Part shown: piece by piece, positions 1-8,259 of the stretch
Position numbering within the stretch: position 1 is the stretch's first letter
Layout of the letters: the number at the start of each line of letters is the position of its first letter
The notes under the pieces: generated by a model
The model's input: the letters and a program-made list of their open reading frames with translations, nothing else
Database searches by the model: none
Told to the model about the DNA's origin: nothing
NCBI GenBank assembly: GCA_026398895.1
Contig: JAPLRZ010000028.1
Span: forward strand, 26,838-90,837
Origin: Methylococcales bacterium
Lineage (GTDB): Bacteria; Pseudomonadota; Gammaproteobacteria; Methylococcales; Methylomonadaceae
Reading direction: 5' to 3'
DNA: 64,000 bases
Program-made: the position numbers and the translations under genes

Positions 1-45
1 CGACCAGACGATATTATCAAAGAAAAAACTCAGATTATTTTATAA
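1..45 (+). CDS. 3' end of an unidentified gene (partial)
   Basis: The first 45 bases are an open frame that ends in TAA and encodes 14 residues ending in KEKTQIIL. The stop lies two bases before the ATG of the next gene, so the two are probably co-transcribed and translationally coupled. Too little is present to name the product. It matters because its identity would show which pathway the adenylosuccinate-synthetase paralogue belongs to. Confidence 0.5.
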   Translation, partial: RPDDIIKEKTQIIL

Positions 46-47
46 CA

Positions 48-1151
48 ATGGCAAACAAAGCAGTGATAGGTTTAGGTTATGGGGACGAAGGTAAAGGATT
101 ATTTATCGATTATCTTTGTTCCCAAACAACTAATCCATTAGTTATTCGTTTTTCAGGTGGGCAACAAGCAGGACATACCGTTGTCAGCAATGGAATTCGT
201 CACGTTTTTTCTAATTTTTGTGCAGGAACATTAAAAGGCGCACCCAGTTATTTTTCCAAGTTCTGTACCATTGATCCCATTGGTATCGTTAATGAATTAT
301 CAGTATTATTGAATAAAGGGTTTAAACCATTATTATTTATCGATGCGCATTGTCCAGTGACCACGCCTTACGATATAGCGTATAACCAAAAAAATAATAA
401 ACATGGCAGTTGTGGTGTGGGTGTGGGCGATACAATAAACCGTGAAGAGCATTATTATTCCTTAACCTTTGCTGATTTATTTTATCCTTGGGTATTAGAA
501 ACTAAGCTTAAGTTAATAAAAGACTTCTATTCAGCTGATGACACAGTGAATTTAAGTAATTTTTTAGAATGTTGCGAACTTATTACCCATTCTATTTATA
601 TTGAAAAAAGCCACGATGTACCCAAAAATAATTACAGTTATTTATTTGAAGGCTCACAAGGTTTACTGCTCGATAAAAATATTGGTTTTTTCCCCCATGT
701 TACCCGCTCAAATACCGACACGCAAAACGTATTAACTTTATTAGGGCATGAAACCCTGTCGATTTATTTAATAACTCGCGCCTATCAAACTCGACACGGT
801 GACGGACCCTTATCCAATGAATTCATACCCCATAATATTAGTAAAAACCCCCACGAAACTAATATCACTAATAAATATCAAGGTGCGTTAAGAACCACGC
901 TACTCGATGTCTCATTATTAGAATATGCAATAAATAAAGATGATTATCTACGCAGTACAAAAAATAAATCCTTAGTGATTACCTGCCTAGATCATATTCA
1001 CAATGAATACCGCTTTACCTATCAAAATGCCATTATCTACTGTAAAAATGAAGCGGAATTTGTGAGTAAAATCGCCAGCATTTTAAATATTAGTAATATT
1101 TATATTAGTGCGTCAGAAGATTCAAAAAACATTCACTCGTTTTCTGGGTGA
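48..1151 (+). CDS. Divergent short adenylosuccinate synthetase (PurA paralogue)
   Basis: 367 residues, shorter than the roughly 430 of bacterial PurA and closer to archaeal-size enzymes. PurA joins IMP and aspartate with GTP. Visible motifs: the GDEGKG P-loop at residues 12-17 with the catalytic Asp13 kept, GGQQAGHT at 37-44 (usually GGxNAGHT, so N is replaced by Q) with the catalytic His43, EGSQGLLLD at 201-209 and FPHVTRSNT at 215-223. The IMP-binding TTGRGIGP loop is replaced by SCGVGVGDT near 121. Asp13 argues against phage PurZ, which has Ser there. The gene looks more AT-rich than its neighbours and is coupled to an upstream gene, so a specialised role (modified nucleotide or natural product) is possible. 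The stop codon lies inside the terminal repeat of a small mobile element. Confidence 0.7.
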   Translation: MANKAVIGLGYGDEGKGLFIDYLCSQTTNPLVIRFSGGQQAGHTVVSNGIRHVFSNFCAGTLKGAPSYFSKFCTIDPIGIVNELSVLLNKGFKPLLFIDAHCPVTTPYDIAYNQKNNKHGSCGVGVGDTINREEHYYSLTFADLFYPWVLETKLKLIKDFYSADDTVNLSNFLECCELITHSIYIEKSHDVPKNNYSYLFEGSQGLLLDKNIGFFPHVTRSNTDTQNVLTLLGHETLSIYLITRAYQTRHGDGPLSNEFIPHNISKNPHETNITNKYQGALRTTLLDVSLLEYAINKDDYLRSTKNKSLVITCLDHIHNEYRFTYQNAIIYCKNEAEFVSKIASILNISNIYISASEDSKNIHSFSG

Positions 1152-1245
1152 TGAGTTAAATCTGTTATAGCGATATTATGACTGCCAGTTCTTTAAAGAA
1201 CTAGCAGTCATGCTCAAAAGTAAAAATGACAGATAATATACTACC
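1147..1245. mobile_element. MITE-like palindromic element, family A, copy 1
   Basis: Degenerate terminal inverted repeats (GGTGATGAGTTAAATCTG at the left, CAGATAATATACTACC at the right) bracket a central near-perfect palindrome at 1178-1211 with arms of ATGACTGCCAGTTC type. The same layout recurs at 57217-57318. The left repeat contains the stop codon of the PurA-like gene. No target duplication is recognisable here, so this copy is probably old. Confidence 0.7.
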
Positions 1246-1255
1246 CCAATAATCT

Positions 1256-2395
1256 ATGACAAATACGCCAATAAATCCAGATTTACTGCCTGTATTAGAA
1301 GTCTTCAAGCAAGATGATGGTCAAGTGTGTGTCAAATTATCAGGTTGTTGGAATTTGCGTAGTTTGTCGATGAATGTGGATATACAGCGAAAACTCAAAA
1401 ATATCGGCGCAAATACAATCCAACAATGGGATATGCGTTGTGTAGATATGTTAGATAGCGGTGCAGCTTTGATACTTTGGCAAGCATGGAGCGAAAAAAT
1501 GCCGAGTGCATTGCAAATAAAGCCTGAACATCAAGGCTTACTCGCCCGTTGGCAAGCACAATCTGTTGGTACTATTGGAGTCACACCGTTTCGTTTTCGT
1601 TCGCTGTTAGAGAATTGCGGTCAAACTGCCGTAAACTTTTGGATACAGGTATTGAGTTTTTTAAGCTTATTAGGGCAGTTGGTATTGGATAGTATTTATT
1701 TATTAGCTCATCCACAAGATATTCCTTGGGCAGAAATCTCTATCACGATTTACGATGCAGGAGTCAGAGCCTTAGGTATCACGGCATTGGTGGGTTTTTT
1801 AATTGGTATTGTGTTAAGTTATTTATCAGCCCTGCAATTAAAAATGTTCGGTGCGGAAATTTATATTATTAATATTTTGGGCTTGAGTGTTATTCGTGAA
1901 TTAGGTCCATTATTGGCAGCTATTTTAGTTGCAGGGCGTTCGGGTTCTGCCATGAGTGCGCAAATCGGTATTATGCGAGTGACTGAGGAATTGGACGCGC
2001 TGTCGGCAATGGGTATTTCGCATTCTGTGCGCTTGGTTTTTCCTAAGGTGATGGCGTTGACACTTGTATTGCCGCTGTTAAGTATTTGGACGAGCATCAC
2101 CGCCTTATTGGGTGGTATGTTTGCCGCGCAAACCACACTGGATATAAGTGTGATGCAGTTTTTTATGAAACTACCCGATGTTGTGCCATTGCTCAATGTG
2201 TTTATTGGTTTGATTAAAAGTGCGACTTTTGGTTTATTCATCGCGCTGATTGCCTGCCATTTTGGTTTTCGTATAAAACCGAATACTGAAAGTTTGGGTA
2301 ATGAAACCACTAATTCTGTGGTTGCCGCGATTACCATTGTGATTATGGTCGATGCAGTGTTTGCGATTTTGTTTATGCGTGTCGGAATGCCATGA
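1256..2395 (+). CDS. mlaE: MlaE-family ABC permease with N-terminal STAS-like domain
   Basis: 379 residues. Residues 1 to about 110 look like a STAS domain, which in some MlaE proteins is fused rather than supplied separately as MlaB. The rest is the five-helix MlaE permease carrying the family signature IRELGPLLAAILVAGRSGSA near residue 215 and EELDALSAMGI after it. It is the inner-membrane component of an MCE transporter moving phospholipids between the membranes. Its stop overlaps the start of the ATPase gene (ATGA), and a substrate-binding MCE protein and a lipoprotein follow, so this is one operon. Confidence 0.92.
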   Translation: MTNTPINPDLLPVLEVFKQDDGQVCVKLSGCWNLRSLSMNVDIQRKLKNIGANTIQQWDMRCVDMLDSGAALILWQAWSEKMPSALQIKPEHQGLLARWQAQSVGTIGVTPFRFRSLLENCGQTAVNFWIQVLSFLSLLGQLVLDSIYLLAHPQDIPWAEISITIYDAGVRALGITALVGFLIGIVLSYLSALQLKMFGAEIYIINILGLSVIRELGPLLAAILVAGRSGSAMSAQIGIMRVTEELDALSAMGISHSVRLVFPKVMALTLVLPLLSIWTSITALLGGMFAAQTTLDISVMQFFMKLPDVVPLLNVFIGLIKSATFGLFIALIACHFGFRIKPNTESLGNETTNSVVAAITIVIMVDAVFAILFMRVGMP

Positions 2396-3153
2396 GTGTA
2401 AGCTGTGCTATCGAATTGAAACACCTATGGACACATTTTGGTGATAAAGTTATTCACCAAGACCTTAATTTATGTTTGCCCGCTGGGGAAATACTGGGCT
2501 TGGTGGGCGCGTCTGGCTGCGGTAAAACTACGTTGTTGCGCGAAATTATCGGTTTGCACTCACCTAGTCAAGGTGAAATTTTCGTCTTGGGACAATCTAT
2601 TAGTGAAGCGAATCAAGGGCAAAAGTTACTCAGTAGTTTCGGGGTATTATTTCAAAAAGGCGCGTTATTCAGTGCGTTGAATGTATTTGATAATATCGCT
2701 TTTCCGTTACGCGAATTGGGCTTTCATAATGAAAACCTCGTGCATCGTTTAGTATTTATGAAACTTATTATGGTGGGATTAACTGAAAGTGATGCACGCT
2801 TAATGCCAGCGGATTTATCTGGCGGTATGATTAAACGCGTAGCACTGGCGCGGGCGTTGATTTTAGAACCGAGTATATTGTTGTTAGATGAACCTACTGC
2901 GGGCTTAGACCCGATTGCCAGTCAAGATTTTGTTGATTTACTTGCCGAACTGCATAAAGAGCTTAATTTTACCGCGGTGATGGTCACACATGATTTAGAT
3001 ATTCTGCGTGATTTATGTACTAAAGTGGCGGTATTAGCGGAGCATCAGCTCGTGGCTTTTGGAACGCTAGAGACTGTGTTAGCGTGTCAACATGAGTTTG
3101 TTAAGCAATTTTTTCACAATAAACGCGCTGAACGAGTATTTCGTTATGGGTAG
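2392..3153 (+). CDS. mlaF: MlaF-type ABC ATPase
   Basis: 253 residues with Walker A GASGCGKTT (about 39-47), the MlaF-type signature LSGGM (in place of LSGGQ) and Walker B ILLLDEPTAGLD. It energises the adjoining MlaE permease. It overlaps mlaE by four bases and mlaD by eight. The C-terminal tail, as in MlaF proteins, extends past the H-loop (VTHDLD). Confidence 0.93.
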   Translation: MSVSCAIELKHLWTHFGDKVIHQDLNLCLPAGEILGLVGASGCGKTTLLREIIGLHSPSQGEIFVLGQSISEANQGQKLLSSFGVLFQKGALFSALNVFDNIAFPLRELGFHNENLVHRLVFMKLIMVGLTESDARLMPADLSGGMIKRVALARALILEPSILLLDEPTAGLDPIASQDFVDLLAELHKELNFTAVMVTHDLDILRDLCTKVAVLAEHQLVAFGTLETVLACQHEFVKQFFHNKRAERVFRYG

Positions 3154-4084
3154 AAATAATCACGCATTGATGACAGGTTTATTTTTGTTGCTGCTAGTCA
3201 TTATCACCGCTGTCATTATTTTTTGGATGGGGCATTTTGATCGAAAGCGCAATACTTATACCATTGCTACCCGTGCTTCAGTGTCAGGACTTAATCCGCA
3301 ATCAACGGTATTCTTTCGGGGGATTGAGGTTGGTAAAGTCATCAGCGTGCAGTTTGATCCCAATGATTCAGGCATTATTTTGGTGCCGATTGAAGTCGAT
3401 ACTAAAATTGTACTCACCAAAGGCGTTTATTCAACGCTGCGCTTAAAAGGCGTAACGGGGTTAACTCAAATTGAATTAGCCGATGAAGGTAAAATTACCG
3501 AAGAATTACACGCCAATAATAGCGACCCTGAAAATCGTATTCCTTTACGCCCTTCAATCACTGATAAATTATTAGACTCAGGTGAACGCTTGTTGGCAAA
3601 AGCCGATCATATAATGCTGCGTTTGGATGGCTTATTAACTGATGAAAACACCGAAAACATCGGTGATATTTTGGGAAATCTAAAAACGCTCAGCCAAAAA
3701 TTGAACGATTTGAATAAAAGTATCAATACCGCACTGGCAGGTGTTCCCGCCTTAAGCCACGATGCCCAAGATACTTTAAAGCACATCAATCGTTTAACCA
3801 ATGAATTACAAACCTTAAGTAAAGAACTGCGCATATTGAGTGTTAAAACAGGTAACTTCACCGATAAAGCAGGGCAGTTTGCCGATACGGGCAAAAACAT
3901 AGGCGATATGATGATGCAATCCACCTTACCCAAAATGAACACACTACTGACAGAATTACAATCGACTTCACAGCAAGTGAAAAGTACCGCTACCTTGCTA
4001 GAAAATAACCCCCAATCTCTATTACTCGGACCTAAGTCCTCAGAACCAGGGCCAGGTGAAGCAGGTTATGAGGAAAATAAATGA
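3146..4084 (+). CDS. mlaD: MCE/MlaD-domain lipid-binding protein
   Basis: 312 residues from the ATG at 3146, which overlaps the ATPase stop by eight bases. An upstream in-frame ATG at 3092 would add 18 residues read wholly inside the ATPase gene and is less likely. One transmembrane segment (about residues 8-28) is followed by an MCE domain (ASVSGLNPQSTVFFRGIEVG) and a long, probably helical C-terminal region. In this family a hexamer of MCE domains binds phospholipid in the periplasm. This protein is longer than E. coli MlaD (183 aa) and resembles the Mce-like proteins found with PqiC-type lipoproteins. Confidence 0.9.
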   Translation: MGRNNHALMTGLFLLLLVIITAVIIFWMGHFDRKRNTYTIATRASVSGLNPQSTVFFRGIEVGKVISVQFDPNDSGIILVPIEVDTKIVLTKGVYSTLRLKGVTGLTQIELADEGKITEELHANNSDPENRIPLRPSITDKLLDSGERLLAKADHIMLRLDGLLTDENTENIGDILGNLKTLSQKLNDLNKSINTALAGVPALSHDAQDTLKHINRLTNELQTLSKELRILSVKTGNFTDKAGQFADTGKNIGDMMMQSTLPKMNTLLTELQSTSQQVKSTATLLENNPQSLLLGPKSSEPGPGEAGYEENK

Positions 4085-4629
4085 AGCAATTAGTTATCGG
4101 TTTGATAATCCTGCTTAGTTCAGCGTGTAGTCTCACTAACAAGCAAGCTGCACAGCATGATTTTGGTTTATATGCCTTGCCAACAGGCGCACAATCACTG
4201 GCAAAATCAGAGATTAGCGTTGATTCACCCGCATGGCTCGCCAATGAATGTATTCAGTTTCGCTTACTTTATTCTGAACCCACACGGTTACGCTGCTACA
4301 GTTTAGATCAATGGATCGCGCCACCGTCCGAATTGTTTAAACAACAATTACAAACTAGCATGAACCCTACAAAACAGCGATTACAGATTCAACTACTCAC
4401 TTTTGAACAGCAATTCGACAGCCCGAAGCAAGCGCGAGTAGTGCTAGCTATGGTAGTTAATGCTTACCAGCCACAGAGCGATCGTCTTATCGCAACGCAA
4501 ACGTTTAAATTAGAACAGACTAGCACAAGCCCAGATGCAGCAGGCGCAGTGCTAGGATTTACACAATTAACGCGCCAAGCAACCGATAAAATTCAGCAGT
4601 GGTTGATAAATTTAGCGAAAAACTATTAA
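4081..4629 (+). CDS. ABC-type transport auxiliary lipoprotein (PqiC/DUF330-like)
   Basis: 182 residues. The signal peptide ends in a lipobox (LLSSAC, Cys16), which predicts a lipoprotein. The C-terminal half fits the PqiC/DUF330 auxiliary family that accompanies MCE systems at the outer membrane. The start overlaps the mlaD stop by four bases (ATGA), closing a four-gene operon. A PqiC homologue here matters because the pqiAB cluster at 41875-44712 has none; sharing between the two systems is only a speculation. Confidence 0.8.
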   Translation: MKQLVIGLIILLSSACSLTNKQAAQHDFGLYALPTGAQSLAKSEISVDSPAWLANECIQFRLLYSEPTRLRCYSLDQWIAPPSELFKQQLQTSMNPTKQRLQIQLLTFEQQFDSPKQARVVLAMVVNAYQPQSDRLIATQTFKLEQTSTSPDAAGAVLGFTQLTRQATDKIQQWLINLAKNY

Positions 4630-4643
4630 CCATCGACAACAAC

Positions 4644-4674
4644 TTGGTTTTTGAAATACTACATTGGGTATAAT
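4644..4674 (+). promoter_or_regulatory. Candidate sigma-70 promoter for kup
   Basis: TTGGTT at 4644-4649 and a perfect TATAAT at 4669-4674, preceded by GG, with a longer than usual 19-base spacer. It lies 42 bases before the kup start and after the end of the lipid-transport operon. Confidence 0.45.
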
Positions 4675-4715
4675 CCCCCGTTAACACCTACAAACCCTTA
4701 ATTAACGCACTAGAT

Positions 4716-6602
4716 ATGTCCACATCCAGCACATCTCATTCTAAAAAGCATCTCATACAAATGTCCCTAGGCGCGATAGGCGTAGTCTTTGGTGATATTG
4801 GTACTAGCCCGTTATACGCCGTTAAAGAAGTTTTTGGCGATCATTTACAGATTGATAGAATTCATGTATTAGGGGTGTTATCGCTGATTCTTTGGTCATT
4901 ATCCTTAGTGGTTGCCATTAAATACGCGACCTTTATTATGCGAGCGAATAATAAAGGCGAAGGCGGAATCATGGCACTGATGTCCTTAGCGTTGAACAGC
5001 TCCAAAGATTCGCTCAAACTTAAAGGCTTTATTTTGACCATTGGTTTATTTGGTGCCGCCTTATTTTATGGCGACGGCATTATCACGCCCGCTATTTCGG
5101 TATTAAGTGCGGTTGAAGGCTTGCAAATTGTAGCACCTAAATCCAGTCACTATGTGCTGCCCATTACTATTGCGGTACTGGGTGGCTTATTTGTTTTGCA
5201 ATCTAAGGGAACAGGAAAAGTCGGCATTTTATTTATGCCGATTATGTGTATTTGGTTTACGGTTCTGGCTGTTTTGGGGGTTATCAACATCCTTAAAGTA
5301 CCCGATGTACTCATGGCAGTTAACCCCTATTATGCGGTACATTTATTAATTGAACTTGGCTGGAAAGGTTTGTTAATTATGGGTTCGGTAGTGTTGGCAA
5401 TCACAGGCGCAGAAGCGTTATATGCCGATATGGGACATTTTGGTTTAAAGCCGATTCGTTATGCGTGGTTTGGTTTTGTGTTTCCTGCCCTGTTACTGAA
5501 TTATTTTGGACAAGGCGCGTTATTACTAGAGCATCCTGAAGCAGTAAAAAATCCATTTTATTTATTAGCACCCCATTGGGCAATGTATCCGCTATTAGTA
5601 TTAGCAACATTTGCCTCAGTAATTGCCTCGCAAGCCGTTATTTCAGGCGCGTTTTCAGTGACAAGGCAAGCGATACAATTAGGCTATTGTCCGCGCATGA
5701 AAATCTTACACACCTCAGGGCGAGAAATTGGACAAGTGTATTTGCCGACCGTTAACTGGCTATTGATGGTCTGCGTATTTGTTGTGGTATTGAGCTTTCA
5801 ATCCTCATCCGCACTGGCTTCCGCTTACGGTATTGCGGTGACAGGGACGATGATTATCGATACCGTATTAGCGTTTATAGTCATTCAAAGACTATGGCAA
5901 TGGAAAAAATCAACCAGTATTTTATTTTTAGCCACCTTTTTAACGGTCGATTTTTTATTTTTGTTTGCCAACAGTTTAAAAATTCCCACAGGCGGTTGGT
6001 TGCCGTTAGTCATAGGCGGGGTGTTATTTTTAATTATGACAACATGGATTAAAGGTCGGGCTTTACTTGCCAAGTATGCCGATGAAAATCGGGTATTGTT
6101 TGAGGATTTAGAGGAAAAAGTCCTGCATCATCCAGCGGTTGTTACCCAAGGTACGGCGGTTTATTTAGCCAAAACCCTGCATGGTGTGCCGCAAGTGTTT
6201 TTGCATAATTTTGAACATAACCATGTGCTGCATGAACAAATCATCGTATTGACCATCGTTACCAAAGATGAACCTTATATTGATTATGAACACCGTATCA
6301 AAATTCGCAATTTCGGTAAAAATCATAATTTTCACCGTATCAAATTTTATTATGGGTTTCAACAAGACCCTGATGTAAGACAAGATTTGGCTCTTTGTGC
6401 GAAAGCGGGTATCGATTTGGATTTTAATAATACCTCATTTTTTATTGGCAGTGAGCAACTTACCTTCAAAAAAAGAACTCCGTTACCCGAATGGCGTAAA
6501 TCCTTGTTTTTATTTTTATTTAACAATGCCGCCAGTGCGATAGACTTTTTTAGAATCCCTGTTGAGCGGGTGATCGAACTTGGTATTCGTATTGATCTTT
6601 AA
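4716..6602 (+). CDS. kup: Kup-family potassium uptake protein
   Basis: 628 residues, the normal length. The N-terminal signature GVVFGDIGTSPLYAVKE (about residues 18-34) and GDGIITPAISVLSA (about 119-132) are diagnostic for Kup/HAK/KT potassium-proton symporters. About twelve hydrophobic segments are followed by a soluble C-terminal domain from about residue 450. It has its own promoter and no operon partners. Confidence 0.96.
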   Translation: MSTSSTSHSKKHLIQMSLGAIGVVFGDIGTSPLYAVKEVFGDHLQIDRIHVLGVLSLILWSLSLVVAIKYATFIMRANNKGEGGIMALMSLALNSSKDSLKLKGFILTIGLFGAALFYGDGIITPAISVLSAVEGLQIVAPKSSHYVLPITIAVLGGLFVLQSKGTGKVGILFMPIMCIWFTVLAVLGVINILKVPDVLMAVNPYYAVHLLIELGWKGLLIMGSVVLAITGAEALYADMGHFGLKPIRYAWFGFVFPALLLNYFGQGALLLEHPEAVKNPFYLLAPHWAMYPLLVLATFASVIASQAVISGAFSVTRQAIQLGYCPRMKILHTSGREIGQVYLPTVNWLLMVCVFVVVLSFQSSSALASAYGIAVTGTMIIDTVLAFIVIQRLWQWKKSTSILFLATFLTVDFLFLFANSLKIPTGGWLPLVIGGVLFLIMTTWIKGRALLAKYADENRVLFEDLEEKVLHHPAVVTQGTAVYLAKTLHGVPQVFLHNFEHNHVLHEQIIVLTIVTKDEPYIDYEHRIKIRNFGKNHNFHRIKFYYGFQQDPDVRQDLALCAKAGIDLDFNNTSFFIGSEQLTFKKRTPLPEWRKSLFLFLFNNAASAIDFFRIPVERVIELGIRIDL

Positions 6603-6609
6603 TGCTACT

Positions 6610-6653
6610 GGAGTGCAGGCTTTGCCTGCAAGTGCAAGCAGAGCTTGCACTCC
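6610..6653. repeat. GGAGT-two-hairpin element (family B), copy 1
   Basis: A 44-bp unit that begins GGAGT and ends ACTCC. It contains two successive hairpins: GCAGGC-TTT-GCCTGC and GTGCAAGC-AGA-GCTTGCAC. The rest of the gap up to 6954 has no convincing gene; a weak TTGACG (6903) / GATAAT (6928) pair may be the promoter of the following gene. Confidence 0.75.
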
Positions 6654-6954
6654 GCCTTAAGTCCAGCATTACATCGGTAGCACTACTAATTTTTTAGCAG
6701 TCAATTACCAGATAAAAATTAACATTGTATTCAAACTGGTTTAGCGATACGTTATCAACGGTTTAAGAACACATCGAACAACTAATAAAGCAGCGAGTAT
6801 TGGCAAAAATTTGGACAACGTAAAAATGGAGAATAATCACATCATAATACTCTGAGCTTTCATTCGGTTGCCTTCTGTTAAGATCAGGAGTAAGGCTAAA
6901 GTTTGACGGGGATTCTTATACCAACTCGATAATAACTTTAGTAGAGGACGTGTT

Positions 6955-8247
6955 ATGCAACAGAATCCTATGACGGTGATAACGGCAATCAAGCCCGATT
7001 CACTGCAAGCGTTAACAGATTATCTGAAGCCAATTGGCAAAGATATAAAGAAAAATGACGTTATTCAGTTTTCCCATTATCAGCAACTACATTACTGTAG
7101 TTTTTTTATTATTCCCAGCAATCATCCGTCAGGCAATCTATCTGCTACACCTGCTTTATTGGTTTTTGAAGCCAATATTGACGGTGAAGTCAGCACTTTT
7201 ATCAACGACTTAATTAACGACAATTCGGTATTTATGAATACCGTTTATGGTTATTGTCAGGATTATCAAGACAATGCCCACCTAGGCTCTTATTTGCTTA
7301 GTCATGATTACGGCGCGAATGCCTTTTATGTCGCCCATCCTGGACAAGGTCGTAATGTCATTTATGAGCAACAACAATTGCGCAAAGACATTGAACAGTA
7401 TGTTGATGCTAACCGTTCTACGCTGCTGGAACAACCCGAAAAAATACGCGAGACTATCGCTAATCATTTTTCTTCTACCAGCAAACCAAAACCACAACCC
7501 TTTTTAAACAGCAATGGCGACATGATTTTCAAAGCCATATTAGCTGTGTTGGTATTAACCTTATTGGGTGGGCTATTTGGTTTTCTGGGGTCAATAGCGC
7601 AAATAATAGCAATCGCTGTGTTAGTGCTACTTGCCGTCTTCGCGATAGTGCTACGCTCGCATGAATCCAGCGATAAGCAAGACAGTAGACCGTGGGAATC
7701 ACCCAATATCAGTGCGGTTCAAGATGTTGAAGATCGCCAATTGCAAAATCATTTGACCAGTGTGATTGAAATTAAATCAGGCTTTTTTCGGTTACTGACT
7801 CTAAAAATTGTGCTGTTTGGTATCAATCTGGTTGCCAAACTGGTCGCTACTAAAGGCGATCTTAGCGGTATCGTCACCATTCATTTTGCCCGTTGGGTCA
7901 TTCTACCCGATAAAAAACGTCTGTTGTTTATGAGTAATTATGACGGCAGTTGGGAAAATTATCTGGGTGAGTTTATCGATCATGCTAGCCAAGGGCTAAC
8001 AGCCGTATGGACTAACACCCAATTGGGTGAAAATCGCGGTTTTCCAGACACCAAGTGGCTATTTTTACAAGGAGGTTCACGCGATGAACAACGATTTAAA
8101 GCCTTTGCCCGCAACAGTCAGCTAGCCGAATTGATTTGGTACAGTGCTTATCCCGATTTATCAGTTAAGAATGTTGCCAATAACCGTAGTAGTCACGAAG
8201 GGCTATTTTCTTCTTCCAATCTGGCTGCTTGGCTTAAATGCTTATAA
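6955..8247 (+). CDS. Unknown membrane-anchored protein paired with a Dyp peroxidase
   Basis: 430 residues, function unknown. The N-terminal half (about 1-180) and the C-terminal half (about 270-430) are soluble. They are separated by a strongly hydrophobic double segment at about 185-230, so the protein probably sits in the inner membrane. The C-terminal half contains HFARWVILPDKKRLLFMSNY and GSWENYLGEFIDHA, which read like a ferredoxin-like alpha/beta barrel of the kind that makes up Dyp peroxidases. Start: ATG with AGAGG seven bases upstream. The stop is only 12 bases before the Dyp start, so the two genes form an operon and probably act together. What it does with the peroxidase cannot be told from the sequence. 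Confidence 0.6.
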   Translation: MQQNPMTVITAIKPDSLQALTDYLKPIGKDIKKNDVIQFSHYQQLHYCSFFIIPSNHPSGNLSATPALLVFEANIDGEVSTFINDLINDNSVFMNTVYGYCQDYQDNAHLGSYLLSHDYGANAFYVAHPGQGRNVIYEQQQLRKDIEQYVDANRSTLLEQPEKIRETIANHFSSTSKPKPQPFLNSNGDMIFKAILAVLVLTLLGGLFGFLGSIAQIIAIAVLVLLAVFAIVLRSHESSDKQDSRPWESPNISAVQDVEDRQLQNHLTSVIEIKSGFFRLLTLKIVLFGINLVAKLVATKGDLSGIVTIHFARWVILPDKKRLLFMSNYDGSWENYLGEFIDHASQGLTAVWTNTQLGENRGFPDTKWLFLQGGSRDEQRFKAFARNSQLAELIWYSAYPDLSVKNVANNRSSHEGLFSSSNLAAWLKCL

Positions 8248-8259
8248 AGGACATTGACA

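Noticed and set aside
48..1151. PurZ-type enzyme of 2-aminoadenine phage genomes
   Set aside because: The P-loop keeps the catalytic Asp13 (GDEGKG), which PurZ replaces with Ser, and no other Z-genome genes are visible.
1861..2424. Long minus-strand open frame opposite mlaE
   Set aside because: It is a shadow of the permease coding strand and has no family features or start signal.
6610..6653. Intrinsic terminator for kup
   Set aside because: The two-hairpin unit lacks a T-run and matches a dispersed repeat family found in both orientations, although it might still slow transcription.
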